Origin: Hydractinia symbiolongicarpus
Lineage: Eukaryota > Cnidaria > Hydrozoa > Anthoathecata > Hydractiniidae
Direction of reading: 5' to 3'
DNA: 64,000 nt
Assembly (NCBI RefSeq): GCF_029227915.1
Contig: NC_079878.1
Coordinates: forward strand, 19,468,001-19,532,000
Both the position numbers and the translations under genes were made by a program. The notes below the pieces were generated by a model. It searched no databases. It was not told the DNA's origin and worked only from the letters and a program-made list of their open reading frames with translations. Every line of letters begins with the position of its first letter. Position 1 is the stretch's first letter. Shown piece by piece: positions 46,101 to 56,051 of the stretch.

Positions 46101-48653
46101 GACGATCAGATAATGTAAGATTAATTTACGTATTGAGTATCATTTACACCGCGGTGCCACAATCCACATTTTCAGGTTTTCGCAGAAAATGGTTTTATAG
46201 TAAAAAAATGTTACTCGTTGGACCCGTGTTTTTTAGTCACATCGTTTTGCTTCCCTGTCTCATTGAAGCTAACTTGTTAACACCTGGCGCACTTCGATAA
46301 AAAAGGAATGTTAAAGTAAACCTGGTTTTTTAACGTGACAACCGACTATGAATATTTAAATTGCTAACATACACTTTTAAGCCTGTTAGCCGCAAATCCT
46401 TTAAGAACGAAGTTACTAGCAAGCGACAGCCTATTCTGAAAACAGTTAATGAAAAAAAAGATGGCAAGAACAGGACTGGTTTTCAAAAAATTTTATTTCG
46501 ATTCGTGCACTAGCCAAAACGAGCTAACAACCCTGTGAATATGGTCTTTCTAAGTAGGTATCCAACAAGTAACAAGTGAACAACAATTTAGTTTGTAGAT
46601 TACAGAAACTTAGTGGCGCGTGGTCTTGTGGTTATGGCGTGATTCGGTCCATAGCACGGGCATGTTTAGCAAGAGTTTTTACCACAGCTACGGGTCAGTC
46701 CATGCCATGTGAGGGAATTGGGTAGGCATTGCTGGTGTATACTTAATGTATACATTCAGAATACAGGACCCACATTAATAATAGTATTTGCAACACTAAA
46801 GTGGCTATATCGTGTATAAATATTCGGAATGTTATAATAATAAGCAACACTGAGCTTCATTGAATATTTTGTGTTGCTTCATTTTTAGAGGCCCCGAAGA
46901 CGATGCACTAAAACAAGAAATGTCGTTTACTGATCGATGTCATAAGAGAGAAATAAGGAGATTGGAGAAAGAGATTTCACAGTGGGAAATTTTAATTGAA
47001 AAGTCTGGGTTAGTAGAAGGTACGCCTGCGATGTTTGAGTGTGTTACAAGAAGTGTTTGAGACCTGCGTTGTCTTGGTAAATGTCAAACGAAACATTGCT
47101 GCAACTTGACTGATTAATCCACAAATTTTTTGCTAATCTTTTGTTTTGGAAAAACCTATTTTTAAAAAATTGGGAGTAAAAATCCAGCTCAGAATAACCC
47201 ATTTTAATACATATACTGTGGTTGCCTACACTAAGCGCTGATTTTTTTTTGGTAGTCTTTCGGTTACAACCTGTAGATTCAACTACGTATGAAAATTTTT
47301 TTCAAAGATGAATTTCTTTTTTTAAACCAAGCCGACCAAAGAAGATATTTTTGTTTGTGTAGGTTTAGAAGTGTCTGATTTTCATGATGAAACACTTGCA
47401 GTGTTAAAAGGCCGAATACTGAAGTATCAGATCAACAAAAAAAAGGTGATTGGAAACTTGTTTGTTGCTTGTTGTTTTTTTCATTTTAGCATAAAAATGT
47501 TCTCTACAAATACCAATACAAAAATCATTTAGAGGTAGCTTAGAAAAGTAGGCAAATCTGAGAAAAATATTTTTGTGCGCAAGATGCAAGTAAAATGCAA
47601 TTGTAACGCCAAGAACTTGATAATCACCTTGCGATTTAACATTGTTTTTTTTGTTGACATTTGTATGGTTATTTTTTTGTTTTTAGGTGGTTGTTGGGAG
47701 AAAATCATTTGATGTAGATGTTGATATAGATTTATCCATTGAAGGTCCTTCTTTGAAAATATCACGACACCAGGTAATATAAGCATGCTTATTTTGGACC
47801 AGACTTTAAACAATGAGTAATTTCAGTACCGTAATCATACTAACTATTAAGAATCACTTTTGTTGTTAGGGTGTGATCACATACGAGAAGAACGGTTTTA
47901 CTTTGTTAAATTGCGGTCGGCGACCATTTTATGTGAATGGAACGCCTCTTGCGACAGGCAGTACAACACGCCTGATAAACAACAGCGTCATTGAGGTATT
48001 TTTTAATCTTGCTTTAGTGTTTAACTGCTTTGAAAGCTTCCTACAACTCTACTGAATAAGAATATCAACACTCTGTGAATTGTTATCATTGAGTCTTGTT
48101 TGCTAGTTCAGTATTATTTGATTATAGTCAAAATGGTGAAAAATTCATGAAAAACACCATTTCTTAAACAATGCGTAACTATATTTGACTAAAGCCCACA
48201 AAGAGTGGCTTTAGTTTGTTAATCTACATGAAATAAGCTTTTTACGGTACCAAACATGCTTTGGTTAGAATTTATTCTAGCTATAATGCTATATCGCCGA
48301 GAAAAAATATTTCTTGTTTCGCACCGTAAGAGTATACCCGGCATAAAAGTGGAGCTGCCCTCAAGGTGCTTTTAAAACTTACGAACGAATCTTAATTTAA
48401 CAGTTTGAATGTCGAAACTTCGAGTTACTTTACGGTAGAATAAAAAAATATTTTAGACTAGATTATAAAGTACAAAATTAAAGTGCAGTAAAATGTATGT
48501 ACAATTTTTATTTAGATTTATTGTATCAAACTGTTGTTCAATATCAATCCTAACTTGTCATCTGAAGATCAAAAAACAGACATTGAGAAAAGCCTCCCAC
48601 CGACTGTTGTCACAGCAGGTTCACCAAAGATGTCTGACGTGAAAATAGAATAA
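43188..48653 (+). CDS. MCRS1: microspherule protein 1, about twelve exons
   Basis: MCRS1 is an FHA protein of the INO80 and NSL chromatin complexes. Exons by frame continuity: 43188-43570, 43881-43952, 44025-44099, 44178-44287, 44794-44902, 45608-45746, 46042-46114, 46889-47019, 47363-47445, 47687-47773, 47870-47995 and 48516-48653. After a basic, Ser-rich N-terminus comes the MCRS_N domain (FGRWRPTDDLSLINAVLQ, EIQDRWFALLYDPMVSR, HLYNHWLLLRHYHLL). Then follow a coiled coil (RCHKREIRRLEKEISQWEIL) and the FHA domain (VVGRKSFDVDVDIDLSIEG, SLKISRHQGVITYEKNG, GRRPFYVNG, NNSVIE). The true start is uncertain: ATG 43199 is in frame but an upstream exon is possible. Introns hold a LINE tail (44341) and a SINE (46613). 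AATAAA at 48957-48962 is a likely poly(A) signal. Confidence 0.9.
44341..44430 (-). mobile_element. LINE 3' tail fragment in an MCRS1 intron
   Basis: An ATTT tetranucleotide run followed by ATAATATTTATACAGG matches the tail of the LINE at 61853 (minus orientation). Only the extreme 3' end is recognisable. Confidence 0.5.
45442..45607 (+). other. possible alternative 5' extension of MCRS1 exon 6
   Basis: An acceptor-like TTGTAG at 45436-45441 starts a segment that stays open in the MCRS1 frame (ICAHPDRVHDISTVLKGK...) up to the family-supported acceptor at 45606-45607. It is 166 nt long, not a multiple of three, so inclusion shifts the frame and gives a stop at 45658. It may be intron with chance openness. 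Confidence 0.3.
46613..46800 (+). mobile_element. SINE copy in an MCRS1 intron
   Basis: It starts GTGGCGCGTGGTCTTGTGG, an A-box-like head, and shares CCATGTGAGGGAATTGGG with the SINE at 34222-34583. The B box has decayed (TGATTCGGTCC). The right end is approximate. It lies between exons 46042-46114 and 46889-47019. Confidence 0.65.
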
Positions 48654-49134
48654 AGCACGTCAGATTTCAGAACATCGTTTTGACTCGATGTGCAGCGACA
48701 ATCTGCTTTTTTGCAGTACAATGAAGTGTCTAGATATCATTACACTGAAGACCAAGAGTGGCGTTAAACGAGTAAGACAAAAAGGTTTCTGATGGAATGA
48801 ATTTACCACAACTGGAGACCTTGTCGAAAGTTGACGATAGCTAGTTATAGATGTTAACTCGATGTCTCTACTTTTTATCCATCCATGGATTAAAGTGTGT
48901 GTCTGTCACGTTGATAATGGAACTATTGATATAGAAGTGTTTAACTGAAACGGTTTAATAAAGATTGATGAAGTGGAATTTCAGTTAATGTACAACTTAT
49001 TATTATTTATCAATTCATGTGTCACAAACAGTTAATTGATCTTCCAAGATTGGAGTATTGGTTTCGAACGCTGATAAAATTATGTATAATTTTGTATTGA
49101 CTAGAAAATCAAAATCTCCTTATTTTTTATTCTT

Positions 49135-49140
49135 TTTATT
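49135..49140 (-). terminator. candidate polyadenylation signal of the minus-strand repeat gene
   Basis: AATAAA on the minus strand about 35 bases past the stop codon at 49175; a second copy sits a few bases upstream. Confidence 0.45.
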
Positions 49141-49174
49141 CTTGTAAATTGTTCAACCATTTATAAGTGCCAAT

Positions 49175-51033
49175 TCACATGTTTACTTCAGACTTTGTCA
49201 TTGGAATTTCAGGGATGTCTGGTATTTCAGGAATTTTTCCAATTTTATTTTTTATCAGTTTCGGCTTTTGGATAGCTTCAATGTCCTTTTTCAGGATGGT
49301 CATTTCTGAAACATCGATCGGTTCAATCGAAGGTGTTTCCATCATATTGATTTTACTGTTTTCCATTTTTATTTTTTCATCTAGCATATTGATTTCATCG
49401 TTATGGAGTGTTGGCTTCTCTATCTTATTGATTGCAGGGAGATCCTGCATCAGTGGATCGATAGGACTAATCGGTGCTTTTGGAATAATAATTTCTCTCT
49501 TTGACCCTTTACTTGTCCCGTCTACTTGTTTTGTATAGTAGACGTTTTCGGTTTCGTTTTGTTGTATATCAACGGAAATATTGTTATTGGTACTGTTCGA
49601 GGTGATTTTTAAATCGCTCGTACCTTTCGCATTTTCCTCACGTTGGAAAAATATTCTTCCTGGAGGAAGTATTCCATTTGCTCTATTTTTATTAGGACTA
49701 CTTTTGTTGGCAACTGTTGCTGATTCGTTTGAGTAAGGTAAAGTTTCGTTAACAAGATTAGTTTTGTTATCTGTCACCGTGTTGTTGTTTTGCGTAACTA
49801 CCTCTGTAAAATTTGTGGTATTAAACTTGTTTGCGTTCGCTGCAAACGAATCATGTTGATTGTGATCTGACATGTATGTATTTTCTCCTATCTTATTTGA
49901 AGCCCACGGATGTTGGTGTAGGTTCTTTCCAGCGTTGAGAAGACTTTCATTCCCGTCCAAGCCTTTATTTGTGTAATTGTTTTTCATGTTGTTGTCATTT
50001 GTTATAGAGTCAACCGTGGTATTAACTTGGTCACGACGTTTTGCCATGCTTGTCATACCTGCCCCTGTGGCAGTTTCTGCTTCTTTTGTCACTCCTGTCG
50101 CTGGATCTGTCACTCCTAACGCAGGCTCATCAATACCTTGTGCAGGATGTAACACACCTCTAGCTTCAAATATAACACCTTCTGCGTCTTGCATGACACC
50201 AGTTGCTAACTGTGTCACGCCAGAAGCTCCAGGGGATTGGTATGTAACCCCCGTGGCGTCATCAAAGTCATCTTTTTCATACCCGTATATCGCGCCATCG
50301 GATTTAATTCGAATGGTATTTTCAGTGTTATTTTCATTCAAGGGTTCGGCAAATGACACGTTTAAATTTGATTTGCCATATTCGCGTATTGGATGGTGCA
50401 ATGTGTGCCGAGCGCTTGGTATTATGCTCTTTTCGTTTCCTTCCTCGTCGATCGATTTCATTGGGTGAATTCCTTCTATTCCTTCTATTCGTTCAATAGG
50501 TTCAATCGGCTCTATAGGTTCAATTGGTTCAATAGATGCGATTGGATCTATAGGTCGAATGTGAGAGATTCTATCAATAGGAGAAACGGGAGAAATGTGG
50601 CTGACATCATCTATGCGGTCAATGTGATGAAGAGAGGGTGAATGATCAAAATATTCTGTCAAATCTTTCTTTTTTCCGGTTTCTTCCTTGTTCGGCATTC
50701 TATGCAAAATTTGCTTAAAGGGCTTGAAACCTGTCATCTGTTTGATATTAGCTGTGGGCGCATGGTGCGACAGCATGCTTGCATTTTGTGTCAAGTTGAC
50801 ACGCGAGTGCGAATTGTATAGTCCCGTGTGGATTAACTCGACTTGTGGCATGATGTGTTTTTTTCTTGCTTTTGTTGCTTTGGGCATGCGTTGTATCTTT
50901 TTTCGGCAGTTTTCTGATTGGCAGCCGTACTTGTAACCCCGCCTTCTTTGCTTTGATATTTTCGGAATAGTAAGTGTTGAATGGATATAAGAAACTTCAT
51001 GTTTATCCACGTACTGCACGGATGGCTGTTTTC
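49175..51033 (-). CDS. unrecognised repeat-rich, N-glycosylation-rich protein, terminal exon
   Basis: A 3' exon of about 620 codons. On the minus strand it follows an acceptor-like GTTTTTAG at 51034-51041, so the start should lie in an upstream exon I could not find; the first in-frame ATG is at 50887. The N-part is basic with Cys (KYGCQSENCRKKIQRMPK). A middle part has IEPIEPIEPIEPIERIEGI, preceded by DRI/HIRPI-type units. Next is a 9-10-residue repeat (SGVTQLATGV, DAEGVIFEARGV, ALGVTDPATGV). The C-half is Asn/Thr-rich. About sixteen N-x-S/T sequons occur, which would suit a secreted or Golgi-lumenal protein, but no signal or membrane segment is in this exon. It converges on MCRS1 with about 520 bp between stops. 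Function unknown. Confidence 0.65.
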
Positions 51034-51043
51034 CTAAAAACAC

Positions 51044-52382
51044 GTAAAACGTCGCTCTTGAATGTTAAGCAACAATCCTTAGCTAACATTTACAAAAATT
51101 TACCACGTCAACAAACAAAATCATATAAACATTTACATAAAAGTAAAACCATTTCTTACTAAAACAAAAAGTGTGGCGCGCTTGTGTTGTTTTGTGCGTT
51201 TGAGTCAAAACAACAAAATTCACTTTTTAGAAATTTCAACTAATAACAAAACATTTGTCGAGAATTTTCTCAACAACTTAATTGACATCTGTTTTCATCA
51301 CGTGACATTATATTGCTTTGAGTTTTGCGTGATGTTGATTACAATTAAAAGCGAATCTTATTTCTTAAAATATTGATGATGTCATTAGAACGTTTAAAAT
51401 TTATTTATGTTAAATAAGTGCGTGTAGACTCAATTCGTGTCCAGATTTTTTTTGTGTTTTAGCTATATAGACAGACAATATGCAACTTCGTTTCCAGGAC
51501 AGGGTGCTGAAAACGAGGTTTAACAATATGAATACTGTACAAACGTTTTTGGATATTTTTGTAAAGGGGACATACTTTGTAAAAATAGGCTATTCTTTAT
51601 AATCGTTAAATTTTTTCTTGCGATATTTTACTGCATTCAAAACAGAGACGTAAAGAACTAAATATTTGTGATATTTCTATCCTTACTTTTCATAGGTCGA
51701 GAGGTGTGTTTATATTTACGCAGTAATTGTACCTTGTCTTCGTCATGCCATGGCACAAGTAAAAAAAGGCTGGGAACGACAGTGGTATAACTGTTGAAAG
51801 GGTTCAACTTTACCTGTAGTTTCTAAACTTGTAGAGCATTTTTTATGATTAAAACAGGTAATACGAGACAGAATGGCCATTGATTTTTTATACTTTAATC
51901 GTGGTAAACCAACTTCATGTACCCCACATGTGAAACATAAAAAACGAGACCGTTTTGCCATATATTACCTAGTCTAAATCTAGGGTTCGAAATTTTTAAA
52001 GAATTGTTTGCTCCAGCAAGCCTTGGTGGGGACTCCTATAGTCACTTAATACAAAGAAAGATCGACAAATTTAAACTCTTCAACTGAAATTTGCAAGCTT
52101 GTTTACAGGCACTCTTCTATAGATTAACGCAAGTATTTCTAAAAATAAGAATTCACCTTTTTGCACTTTGCTTAAAAAATTTGTTATAGAAACATTTACA
52201 CCACGTATTAAAAAATTGGCCATAATAGAGTATTTCACAACTCTTTTAAATTTATGGTATAGAAATCGCTAGTCGTGGTGTACTCATAAACAAAAATACG
52301 ACACAGTAAATTGACAATAATTCTTAACCAACCTGTCACTAGCACGCTAATGCTTACAACCATGCAGAGTATTAATATCATA
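51044..52382. other. intergenic, upstream exons of the 49175 gene expected here
   Basis: No exon could be assigned with confidence. Short minus-strand open frames (51743-51961) lack clear splice linkage. Confidence 0.3.
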
Positions 52383-52450
52383 ATGGCGGAAAAAGCAGTT
52401 CTGCTTGCTGCGATACTATCGTTCATACACACTGTGAGATCATGCGCAAT
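52383..52450 (+). CDS. candidate first coding exon with a signal peptide
   Basis: ATG 52383 begins MAEKAVLLAAILSFIHTVRS, a textbook short signal peptide, and the frame runs into a strong donor GTGAGT at 52451. A possible next exon begins after TTTTCCTAG at 52618 in matching phase and gives a short cysteine-containing stretch ending at a stop near 52732. The palindrome-array MITE lies just beyond. It could be a small secreted peptide gene or the start of a longer gene; a chance signal-like frame is also possible. Confidence 0.35.
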
Positions 52451-52768
52451 GTGAGTTCTTTAGTGACATAATTTTGTTTATACTTTGTTTTCGCATTCTT
52501 TTTAAAAATCAGTAATCTCAAGGTCAATTTACTTGATAAAAAAGGTGTTTTTTTGTCTGCTACCACTGCCTGCATGAGATGATGTGAAATGAGCATTTTT
52601 GTTCGTATGATTTTCCTAGGGGTGTCTCACGAGGGAGGCTAAATGCTTTGAAAACAAGGTTGTGCAAATGACCTGGCTTATCGTTTCCGAGTATGTCGAA
52701 CCTTATTCTCATCTCCAATACTCTTGATTTTGGAAAGGTTCTAAGGTGCCATAATGGTAGCACGTAAG

Positions 52769-53506
52769 TACGGAAGCCCATATCTGCCATTTAATGTTGA
52801 GCGGTAGATAAATAGATTTCTACTGCGCAGTAGTCACATTTCTACTGCGCAGTAAAACTGTGACTACTGCGCAGTAGACGAGTTTTCACTGCGCAGTAGT
52901 CAACGTTCTACTGCGCAATAGAACATGTGCTACTGCGCAGTAGAACTTTGACTACTGCGCAGTAGAACTTTGACTACTGCGCAGCAGAACTTCGACTACT
53001 GCGCAATAGAAATATGACTACTGCGCAGGAGAACTTTGACTACTGCGCAGTAAATATATTTTTATTGTGCTGTTATTTTATGTTATGTTATTTTGCCTTA
53101 TGACTAACCCTAACCCTAACCCTAACGTTTTAAAAAGAACTTGAACTTGAGAACGCTACATCGAATTTCAAACTTTCGATTTCAAATATTCTTATATTCT
53201 TCTTGATATCATAGAGCTCTATGTTGATCTACACTCGCGCTTCAAAAATCTTGTCAACCATTATAGAATGCCGGAAAAATCGTTTAAAAAACATAACTCA
53301 AAGTCTCATATTATACTGCGCAATAGTTGAAGTTCTACTGCGCAGTAGTCAATGTCCTACTGCGCAGTGGACCGAATTCAACTGCGCAGTAGATCTGTGA
53401 CTACTGCGCAGCAGATCTATGACTACTGCGCAGTAGAATTGTTTTTACTGCGCAGTAGTGATTTATTTCTGCTGCTCGACAATAGTGGCAGATATGGGCC
53501 ACCGTA
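52769..53506. mobile_element. MITE built from TACTGCGCAGTA palindromes around a telomere-like core
   Basis: The ends are inverted repeats of about 45 bp (TACGG..GCCCATATCTGCCA in both), flanked by CGTAAG at 52763-52768 and 53507-53512, a 6-bp duplication. Inside, 11 copies of a CTACTGCGCAGTAG-like palindrome occupy about 52818-53053 and 7 more about 53311-53458, spaced 21-23 bp. The core holds AACCCTAACCCTAACCCTAA (53105-53124). No protein is encoded. Confidence 0.9.
53104..53124. repeat. short interstitial telomere-like (CCCTAA) repeat
   Basis: Three CCCTAA units flanked by a partial one, in the centre of the palindrome-array MITE. It is too short to be a chromosome end. Confidence 0.8.
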
Positions 53507-53512
53507 CGTAAG

Positions 53513-54270
53513 AGGATGTTGGTGTCAAAAACCATTGTTGTAAAAAAATATTTACACAGACCTCCGCTTTATAGAGACTTTTCTATAAATGTTAGAACTG
53601 AAATTAATAGAATTAATCAATCCGCACGGAGTATTTGTTGTATCATGGTTGTATAGAGTGTTTTTAGATGCCACTACACATCCAACTCTGAAAACTTTAG
53701 ATATTTCTGAGGAGGGTTTTAAACTTGGATTTTTATAAGCTTGATTAAATATTACATTTTGTTCTAAATTAACCTAAATTTTCCTGTTAAAAAATCTTGA
53801 TATATTTTTGCCGTCCTTATATCTGGAACAGTATAACGCTCCGAAATGGTCCTTTGTTTACAACTAAATCTCTTATAAAATCAGTTTAAACAATTCAATG
53901 ACTGTATTTTTCTATCGTGCGCTGTAAGTGAACACCACAGATTGTAACTAAATTTTGCTCGCTTTGTGGTAAGACAAAATTATGTCTTCTACTTACTCCT
54001 AGCTTGTTAAATATTTTATTATTTAACTGCTCCCATTATTGCTGTTATCGACAAAAAAAGTATTACTAATACCATGCAAGTACTGATATTTAATATTTAT
54101 AATAAATATAATCTCTATGTTAGTAATACCCGTATTCTTTCCACTCTTTAAAATTGTTGCATCACAGCTTTATTTTGATTTCCCGTTTGAGTATTTTCAT
54201 TACTTTATGTTAACAGGCGGACAAAAATTCTCGAAATACCAATGCGGGAAATACGCACAACGAGCGAAAA
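53513..54270. other. intergenic, no gene seen
   Basis: AT-rich sequence without supported exons. Confidence 0.4.
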
Positions 54271-54320
54271 TCTGAGGACCGGCGATCCCGCGGATTTTTA
54301 CCACGGGCTAACTATTAGTT
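54271..54320 (-). repeat. hairpin terminus, CCCGCGG...CCACGGGCTAAC
   Basis: CCCGCGGATTTTTACCACGGG (54287-54307) forms a stem-loop followed by CTAACTATTAGTT. It belongs to the same family as 15035-15066 and 55185-55218. Confidence 0.7.
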
Positions 54321-55059
54321 ATATAATTCCTCTATACTTGAAATTGTGAGTGGAAACGACATTGTCATGAAAAGAAAAAGTAAGTAAAGGTTTAGATCAA
54401 TAATGTTATAAAACAGAAAAAAATCTGACAAAAGACTACTACCATTTTCGTCATCAGGGCTCCTCAACGCCTATGAGTACGTAAACATGGAAGTAGGGAA
54501 AATAAAATACTACCTGTGAGTTTATTTCACGATAAAGAAAACTGTATAAACGACAAAGAAAACGTTGATAATATTGCAATAACTGTTGTGGATTGATGAA
54601 TAAATAAATGAAATTCACAATGTCTCTTGTCGTGAACGAATTTTGGTGAAAACGTTTTTTTTTGTGTGTGGTATATTACCTTTTATAAAGCCCTGGGGAC
54701 AAGGGTGACATTTCATCATTTATCATAAAGCAATAGCTATGTTGGATGAAATTAAAGAATATGTATACAGTAAAAGGAGCTAAAATGACAGTAGCCATTA
54801 TTAGCTGAACTATTAGAAGGTAAAAAATTAAGACCAGTTTAAGAACATTTAAATTCAAAAAGTTAAGAACATTTGACAGCTTCTTTTCAGGTGAGCGTTC
54901 TTATAAAAAACGTGTATATAATATTTATCATAACTGATGTGATGATTGTATAATGAATAGCTTTTGCCTAATTTCAGAGAATGTTTTCACTTCAGATATT
55001 ATTGCTATTCAACCTCATCTCCAGATCTCTTTTACGCCTGACGTCTATTGGAACTGTTC

Positions 55060-55218
55060 CGTCTCTATTATAATAGCAGTTATCCGTCTGTCTTTTTGTA
55101 AAGTTGGTAACCGCACAAGAAATCTTGAAGCTACAAATAACAGATGCGTTATAGCCTTATTAACTTTGCTATGACGGGCAATCTCCCGTGGATTTTTCAC
55201 GGGCTAACAACCAGTTAA
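55060..55218 (-). repeat. dispersed element end with CCCGTGG hairpin
   Basis: The hairpin CCCGTGGATTTTTCACGGG (55185-55203) is followed by CTAACAACCAGTTAA. In the minus direction the body contains GACAGACGGATAACTGC and a TATTATAATAG segment, matching the bodies at 12107-12153 and 2670-2716. This ties those fragments into one repeat family. Confidence 0.7.
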
Positions 55219-56051
55219 GAATATTCATTCCCTTTCTAAAACATGCAAGTTTTATAACAAAGAAGTCGTCATGCATTATCGTGAGCTGACAGTAGGTGGT
55301 TGACGGTTAATTGTTAACATTACGCAATTACTCGCATAATAACGCCAGTGTCTACATATGAGCGGGATTTTAGAATATTCGCAGGGGTATAACAAAATCA
55401 TTGTTAACTTGACCTAATTGATTATTGAATTCACGTGATCAAATATCGATTGATACGTAAGGGGCGAACAATATTGTAACTAAATACTAGTATAATTTGT
55501 TATCCAGAATATTGTTACCACCTTCGCAACCGACCAATATGTACTCGAAAGAAAGTATTTACACACTCTAACTTTTAATTAGCGTTTGGACATAACTTGT
55601 GTTTATTATTCTTCTAGTTGGCTATCAAAATATAGATTGACATCAAGCTGTCAATGTAGCTAATAGTCTTCATCTTAAGTTTTATCTCATTCTAGATGTC
55701 ATTACATGAAGTTACAATAAAAGCCAAAACAAACGATGTTACCATGGAAACCGAACATTATGTTTACAAGACGGTAACCGACGAATAACACGCCACGAGT
55801 ATGAAAAACACGTGCTGTTCAACACTTTCAACACATAATACATTTTTTATCTTTAATTTTTTTAAGTACGACGTTGCTAGGTGATATTACAATAACTACA
55901 GTCTCATACTCGAATATTGATGTGGGCTTCTGAAAAGACGAATGAACTGCTTGTTTTTCGGTGGCTAAAAAATTAAGCCATTCACTTTGTCGAAAACTGT
56001 CTTTAAAGCTTTTTGTGTGGTATACATGTATGATGAAAAAAATTACGTGTT
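55219..56051. other. intergenic, 5' flank of POMGNT1
   Basis: No coding exon seen. A promoter could not be defined. Confidence 0.4.

Noticed and set aside
49167-49538. Hydrophobic plus-strand frame resembling a membrane protein
   Set aside because: Antisense of the Ile/Pro/Glu-rich minus-strand gene; hydrophobicity comes from complement codons.
51743-51961. Cys-containing minus-strand frame as an upstream exon of the 49175 gene
   Set aside because: No donor in a compatible phase was found before the in-frame stop.
53104-53124. Chromosome end or large interstitial telomere
   Set aside because: Only about three CCCTAA units, inside a MITE with its own inverted ends and target duplication.
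52818-53460. CRISPR-like array
   Set aside because: Units are self-palindromic with about 8-10-bp variable gaps, in an animal genome, and inside a transposon.
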